Assembly (NCBI GenBank): GCA_028565635.1
Contig: JAOXYB010060690.1
Location: forward strand, 1 to 10,721
Length of the DNA stretch: 10,721 bases
Origin: Phoronis ovalis
Lineage: Eukaryota > Phoronida > Phoronidae
Reading direction: 5' to 3'
The first letter of the stretch is position 1. Every line of letters begins with the position of its first letter. Under the pieces are notes generated by a model that saw nothing but the letters and a program-made list of their open reading frames with translations, was not told the DNA's origin and did no database searches. Shown here piece by piece: positions 7,701-10,721 of this stretch. Position numbers and translations under genes: made by a program.

Positions 7701-10700
7701 GAAGTTTGTATCATTGAATATTTTTTTACTCAAATTGCCTAAAGTGATTATTTTTTTACTCAAAGTGATGATAAATTATACTTTTTCAACTGTGTAAGGG
7801 CTGTTCCGCTTTTAATTGTACGAGAGGGGCGGAAGGCACTTTTTTTTCAGACCCACCACCCAGAATATGAATTTTATTCTGGTACCCACCACCTGGAATT
7901 TAAAATTAATATGGACCCCCACTACCCAGAATTTTTTTTTTAATTACGCGAGTATTTTACCTAATCTATCAATTATATTCATTCAGAACCTTGTCGATTG
8001 ACGACAGTACGTCCAAGAGTCTGTAAAGCATTCCATTTTAACTCGGAGATTATCAATGCACAGTTTAAATCAACGTAAAATGTAATATTAAACTCCTCAC
8101 TTGCCGAAACACATGTACCCCAAAAGCAGGATATGGAGCAGACAAACATCTGTCTGTGCATGCACAGTAATGATGTCATTTCCCATTTTCCAATAACATG
8201 GGGATTTGATGCCGGGAATTTCGACAACTATCTTTGTATATTCTCTGAGTGATTTGAGTTTTAAAACAGTTTAGATAACAATCCATTTCGTTTATTAAGA
8301 GCACGAAATAATCGTAGGGTAAGTAAGATCACCCATGTATATAATTAGGATGGCCTGAACTTTATACCAACCACCCGTCAAATGGATTTATTTTCCACCC
8401 CACCACCTATAATATGTATTTAAGTACTATACCCACCACCTGTAATATTTCTATTCAACTACCCCCCCCGTACAATTGAAAGCGGAACAGCTTAGTATTT
8501 AATATTTAGTCATATTTAAATTTTGATAGTTTGATACCATTGAGGAAAAACCAAAACCCAAATTTTTTATATTTTTATTTTCAGTACTAATAATGATTGG
8601 TAGCACTGTTATAAATGACGAAATATCAGTAAAATTATCAAAATTGTCAACTATCAATATATTAAATCCTTATATAATTAAGTCTTTCCTCAGCCTGTGG
8701 ACAGGCTAGGGGTACCTTTATTCTGTATTAAAAAATTTGCTGCAGTTCTATAAATTAATCCCAGATGAAGTTGCTTAAATTTTTGTTGTTCAACAATGCT
8801 GTTTATTCTTGCAAACAAACTCTTTCTCATGTATTGTTTATTAAGCTAATAGTTGGGTTTATCCAGTAAATAATGCACCTTGGAATTGGATGATGCCATT
8901 TGACAATAATTTCGGGGGTGTCTAATCTAAAAGATTTGATACATAATGCTGACAACTTTAATTTTTTTATGTATTGTTAATTTTTTAATTCAGAAATAGC
9001 TTACAAAGTAGACATACTTCGGAATAGTGAGTTATGGAAAATTACTCCAATAATATTTATGGAAAAATACTAGCAAACAATTTAAATTGAAGGGCGGAAA
9101 TAATCCAGATTTATGTAGATCATTTTTTTTTAATATACTATACATAACAAGCGATTTTTCTGCTTGAAAAAAAATCAATAAAACTCTGTGTTTGTTATCT
9201 CATACATCAACTTGTATTGTTCACTAGGTATTTATTATTGTGCATATTCCTAGGCCTGTTATATATTTAATAAAATTCAGTGGAGAATAGAAAATAGGTT
9301 AATAATTAGTTCATGGTTTGTAACAAGAAGTTTATGTATAGATGCCCTGATTATGTGTATGATATTTGTCCATAAATTTGCATTACTGTTATTGACATGC
9401 GATTTATGTCATTTGTTCTGTTATTATGTTCACTCGCCAGTTCACATCTAAAGGTGTTTTTTTATTGTGAAACCTTGAAAGGTAGACAGACCATTATGTG
9501 TAACAAGCAGAGAAACTAGGACATTTATTTTGGCATATGAAACTTTATGGCCGATTTAACAGCGGTCTTAAACATTTTTTTTTTTTGAAATGTTAAAGTG
9601 GAAATTATACTGTAGAACTGTGCCAAGGGCGTACAATTGCGTACATTTCCCTTGTGCAACGTCACTTTGGCAACATGCCCTGGCAATTCCAATTTAATTA
9701 TTCGTAATAAAAAAGATCAATGAAAATTGGAAACGACAAGGGTTGCGTGCAGCACTAAATTTTTTAATGTAAAAACATTGCCATGCCTTTATGAGACTTA
9801 ATCAAGACTCAGGTACTATAATTAAAAATAAACAAAACTCTTGTTATATATGTAATTATTACAAGATTCCTGATGTCATACTTTCATATATTTTTTTTCA
9901 AACACAAGTAGATTCTTTGAAACTGTTTAACGACAAGAAAATATATTGTTGCACCTCTACTCATATTTGATATATGGCACTTATTTCTTTCAATATTTAC
10001 CCCAACAGTTACATGGATACACGGAACCAGTTCAACTGCAAGTGTTCATTGGCTCAGATGTTGGTAAGACCAAACCACATGGCTTTTACCAAGCGTGTAA
10101 AGTGTGCGGAAAGAACTCCACGTTGTGTGAAGAGAATACTGTCGATGGGACAACTGTCATTGAAATTGAGATGGATCCTTCAGAAGATATGATTGCTCGG
10201 TGAGTAACGTAAAATAGGTTTTGCAATATTAATGCAAGATACAATTTCTCTGTTTACTTACACTGTTCATACAACAAATATTTTATTCTAAGTAAGACAA
10301 AAATTATCAATAGGTATTCTTCATTTCTTGCTTACAAAATGCGGGAAATTTATTTACAGTTTCTATACATAATTGTTATTCTTATTTTATTCAAACATTC
10401 GTTGAGTTATTAACTTGATGAATATAAAATGCTTTGAATAATTAAACAAGTTCTACTGTAAATAATTCATAACGATGGTGATTAATTATAAATTTAATAG
10501 ATCTGTCAATAAAAAAGTAAACACTGGACTTCCTGCCCTCTGAAAACCTGTGTCTGTGTATTAACTAAATCATAAACATATATTAGTAGTTAAACTGTCC
10601 ACAATGTTTTGGTATATGTGCAAGTAGTTTATTCTACTGTTGGTACTAATTAGGGTTGCTCCTATAAGGGAGCAAGCCTATTGGTTTTGTATGATTTCTT

Positions 10701-10721
10701 TCTTTTTCTTCCAATTTTCAG
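4681..10721 (+). CDS. NFAT5: NFAT5/TonEBP-like transcription factor, 5' part
   Basis: A Rel-homology transcription factor that would act in the nucleus, probably in osmotic or stress responses like vertebrate NFAT5. Coding exons are 4681-4759, 5130-5225, 5491-6058, 7098-7296 and 10009-10199; 377 residues plus two bases are visible and the gene continues outside. Residues 1-247 are acidic and Ser/Thr-rich with seven S/T-P sites. The Rel domain starts near 277. The DNA-recognition loop at 288-304 carries the NFAT pattern R-A-x-Y-x-T-E-G-S-R-G; R290, Y293, E296 and R299 align with base-contacting residues of NFATs. The later strand QLQVFIGSD and motif KPHGFYQACKV closely match NFAT5. All four internal junctions agree in phase. 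No calcineurin-docking PxIxIT motif or NFATc-type serine-rich repeats are seen, which favours NFAT5 over NFATc1-4. The single NFAT of insects also resembles this, so 'NFAT5-like' is the safe name. Confidence 0.92.
4760..5129 (+). other. NFAT5 intron 1
   Basis: A 370-base intron from GTTAGT to TTCTTATTTAG. It contains a locally CpG-richer patch with AAGATGGCG (4772-4780) and a tRNA-like pol III relic (4944-5016). Confidence 0.6.
4944..5016 (+). repeat. Degenerate tRNA-like or SINE-head relic
   Basis: An A-box-like TAGTTCAGT at 4951-4959 is followed 52 bases later by a near-consensus B box, GGTTCGATTCT (5003-5013). The sequence before the B box (CATGAAGTCCAGG) also looks like a tRNA variable loop and T-stem. 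The D-arm is replaced by an A-run, the T-stem pairs poorly and the acceptor ends do not pair, so it is not a functional tRNA. It may be a decayed tRNA or the head of a tRNA-derived SINE. Confidence 0.28.
5130..5225 (+). CDS. NFAT5: NFAT5 exon 2 (96-nt symmetric exon)
   Basis: The exon is flanked by TTCTTATTTAG and a GTATGA donor. It encodes residues 27-58, including KRSNTERTAFDEIQKIALML, a charged, probably helical peptide. It enters and leaves in phase 1 and is exactly 32 codons long, so it can be included or skipped without changing frame. Support is coding-like composition, both splice sites and matching phase; there is no recognised domain. Confidence 0.62.
5226..5490 (+). other. NFAT5 intron 2
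   Basis: A 265-base AT-rich intron from GTATGA to TTTTTATATTTGCAG. No other feature is seen. Confidence 0.65.
5491..6058 (+). CDS. NFAT5: NFAT5 exon 3 (acidic Ser/Thr-Pro-rich region)
   Basis: This exon encodes residues 59-247 after a strong TTTGCAG acceptor and ends AG before GTAAGT (phase 2). It is disordered-looking: a SYSPVSSP cluster at 103-110, SSPGG near 116-120, TPTTPDFLLSPIETP at 158-172, a short basic patch AKIRK (173-177) followed by an acidic run, and a Ser/Asn-rich tract at 185-200. Such regions carry regulatory phosphorylation and transactivation in NFAT proteins. The basic patch might be part of a nuclear localisation signal, which is speculative. The ATG at 5547 is internal (residue 78); the exon is open upstream to the acceptor. 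Confidence 0.85.
6059..7097 (+). other. NFAT5 intron 3
   Basis: A 1,039-base intron from GTAAGT to CATTTTGCAG. It is AT-rich with no coding signal; a 69-codon open frame at 6543-6752 is composition noise. A perfect 9-bp hairpin stem is at 6794-6825. Confidence 0.75.
6794..6825. repeat. Perfect 9-bp inverted repeat
   Basis: CCACTTGTT (6794-6802) and AACAAGTGG (6817-6825) are exact reverse complements separated by 14 bases. It lies within NFAT5 intron 3; the function is unknown. Confidence 0.5.
7098..7296 (+). CDS. NFAT5: NFAT5 exon 4 (start of the Rel-homology domain)
   Basis: The exon encodes residues 248-314. The first base completes Arg248 (AG from exon 3 plus A). After a basic linker, the Rel domain begins at YELEILVQPENQHRARY, followed by the TEGSRGAVKD loop and YPTVR. 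It ends AGG before GTAAGT (phase 0). The match to the NFAT DNA-binding loop is nearly complete and is the strongest homology evidence in the window. Confidence 0.95.
7719..7764. repeat. 16-base direct repeat, 30-base period
   Basis: TATTTTTTTACTCAAA occurs at 7719-7734 and again at 7749-7764 without mismatch. AAAGTGAT also recurs, at 7741-7748 and 7762-7769. This looks like a local slippage duplication just upstream of the MITE-like element. Confidence 0.6.
7800..7832 (+). repeat. Left terminal inverted repeat
   Basis: It matches 8459-8491 in reverse complement at 28 of 33 positions; mismatches fall at positions 14, 24, 26, 31 and 32 from the outer end. Confidence 0.8.
7851..7933 (+). repeat. 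33-bp-phased C-rich repeat array, left
   Basis: Three units of the form CCC-AC(C/T)-ACC-(C/T)(A/G)G-AAT start at 7852, 7885 and 7918, exactly 33 bases apart. The last unit carries T in place of one C. Because 33 is a multiple of three, one plus-strand frame reads an 11-residue repeat with Pro-Thr-Thr-(Gln/Trp)-Asn. A 7-bp inverted repeat, CCAGAAT...ATTCTGG (7860-7866, 7876-7882), joins the first two units. Confidence 0.75.
8366..8458 (+). repeat. 33-bp-phased C-rich repeat array, right
   Basis: Related units lie near 8366, 8399 and 8432, of the form CCCACCACCT-x-x-AAT, in the same orientation as the left array rather than inverted. The last two are exactly 33 bases apart and again read Pro-Thr-Thr-x-Asn in one frame. 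A degenerate further copy (ACCCCCCCCGTACAAT, 8461-8476) merges into the right terminal inverted repeat. Confidence 0.7.
8459..8491 (-). repeat. Right terminal inverted repeat
   Basis: Reverse complement of the left end (7800-7832), with GCGGAACAGC as the outermost bases at 8482-8491. Confidence 0.8.
9621..9674. repeat. Nested inverted repeats
   Basis: TGCCAA (9621-9626) pairs with TTGGCA (9669-9674). CAAGGG (9624-9629) pairs with CCCTTG (9649-9654), with a GTAC...GTAC pair inside. The two outer options overlap, so they are alternative folds. Intronic; no function is implied. Confidence 0.35.
10009..10199 (+). CDS. NFAT5: NFAT5 exon 5 (Rel domain, second part)
   Basis: The exon encodes residues 315-377 plus two bases of an Arg codon (CG-). 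It begins LHGYTEP after CCCCAACAG and ends before GTGAGT. It covers QLQVFIGSD, KPHGFYQACKV and TTVIEIEMDP, all Rel N-terminal-domain strands conserved in NFAT5. The open frame extends upstream to an ATG at 9946 and overlaps another ATG frame at 9974; both starts are intronic. Confidence 0.94.
10200..10721 (+). other. NFAT5 intron 5, ending at the window edge
   Basis: A complete 522-base intron from GTGAGT to the final CAG at 10719-10721. The acceptor has a strong pyrimidine tract from about 10695. A TACTAAT branch-point match lies at 10644-10650, and a hairpin sits between it and the acceptor. The next exon must supply the third base of an Arg codon. Confidence 0.8.
10652..10678 (+). other. 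Hairpin between branch point and 3' splice site
   Basis: TTGCTCC (10656-10662) and GGAGCAA (10669-10675) form a 7-bp stem around a six-base TATAAG loop. After a G-G mismatch the stem extends with two or three more pairs on the outside. It lies right after the TACTAAT branch-point candidate. Confidence 0.5.

Larger units (their letters stand above)
7800..8491. mobile_element. MITE-like element with 33-bp terminal inverted repeats
   Basis: The left end (7800-7832) begins GCTGTTCCGCTTTTAATTG and the right end (8459-8491), read in reverse complement, begins GCTGTTCCGCTTTCAATTG; 28 of 33 positions agree and the first 23 differ at one base only. The element is about 690 bp and has no transposase ORF, so it would be non-autonomous. 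No target-site duplication is clear: left flank GTGTAAGG, right flank TTAGTATT, with a possible TAA/TTA extension of the inverted repeat. Inside each end lies an array of 33-bp-phased C-rich repeats. The superfamily cannot be assigned from these ends. Confidence 0.72.
7297..10008 (+). other. NFAT5 intron 4
   Basis: A 2,712-base intron, the longest in the window, from GTAAGT to TTTACCCCAACAG. It interrupts the Rel domain between YPTVR and LHGYTEP. It carries a MITE-like element (7800-8491), a short direct repeat just before that element (7719-7764), a 127-codon antisense open frame (7380-7763) without recognised homology, a small hairpin at 8692-8707 and nested inverted repeats at 9621-9674. 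The rest is AT-rich without visible features. Confidence 0.8.

Noticed and set aside
8692-8707. AGCCTG...CAGGCT hairpin in intron 4
   Set aside because: A six-base stem with a four-base loop is common by chance, and no supporting context was seen.
9974-10192. Alternative-frame open reading frame over NFAT5 exon 5
   Set aside because: Out of frame with the Rel domain. The adjacent frame carries the conserved NFAT motifs.
1-10721. CRISPR arrays, bacterial operons or phage genes
   Set aside because: The spliced gene structure, animal-specific proteins and intron signals show eukaryotic nuclear DNA. The only regularly spaced repeats are the 33-bp units, which have no unique spacers of CRISPR type.

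Overview
The window is animal genomic DNA. It is AT-rich, with spliced genes, consensus GT/AG introns of about 0.27 to 2.7 kb, and eukaryotic poly(A) and promoter signals. Two protein-coding genes can be rebuilt exon by exon, and they lie head to head. The compact introns and an NFAT close to vertebrate NFAT5 and to the single insect NFAT point to an invertebrate. A tunicate or another invertebrate deuterostome would fit, but the sequence alone does not settle this.

On the minus strand (470-2649) is a complete three-exon F-box gene of 426 residues. It is co-linear with vertebrate FBXO39 (about 440 residues). It has an N-terminal F-box, a leucine-rich-repeat-like body, splice phases that fit at both junctions, and an AATAAA 23 bases beyond the stop codon. 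Its best start is the ATG at 2649; an in-frame TTG lies 10 codons upstream.

On the plus strand (4681 to the window end) is the 5' part of an NFAT5/TonEBP-like transcription factor. Five coding exons are visible: 4681-4759, 5130-5225, 5491-6058, 7098-7296 and 10009-10199. They encode an acidic, Ser/Thr-Pro-rich N-terminus and then the first part of the Rel-homology DNA-binding domain, including the base-contacting loop. The last base of the window is the last base of the fifth intron, so the next exon starts immediately outside. A candidate promoter lies at 4430-4680, with a perfect palindromic CRE and two CCAAT boxes.

The 2 kb between the genes holds weak, decayed transposon-like fragments (a possible MULE-type zinc knuckle and a possible Tc1-type helix-turn-helix) and otherwise featureless AT-rich DNA. 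The NFAT5 introns are the richest non-coding part. Intron 1 has a tRNA-like pol III relic. Intron 4 has a roughly 690-bp element with 33-bp terminal inverted repeats and an unusual 33-bp-phased C-rich repeat on both flanks in the same orientation. Intron 5 has a hairpin between a near-perfect branch point and the 3' splice site.

The two genes have no evident functional link: one is a putative SCF ubiquitin-ligase substrate receptor, the other an osmotic or stress-responsive transcription factor. CRE or CRE half-sites occur in both upstream regions. The most novel candidates are the phased-repeat MITE and the frame-neutral 96-nt second exon of NFAT5.
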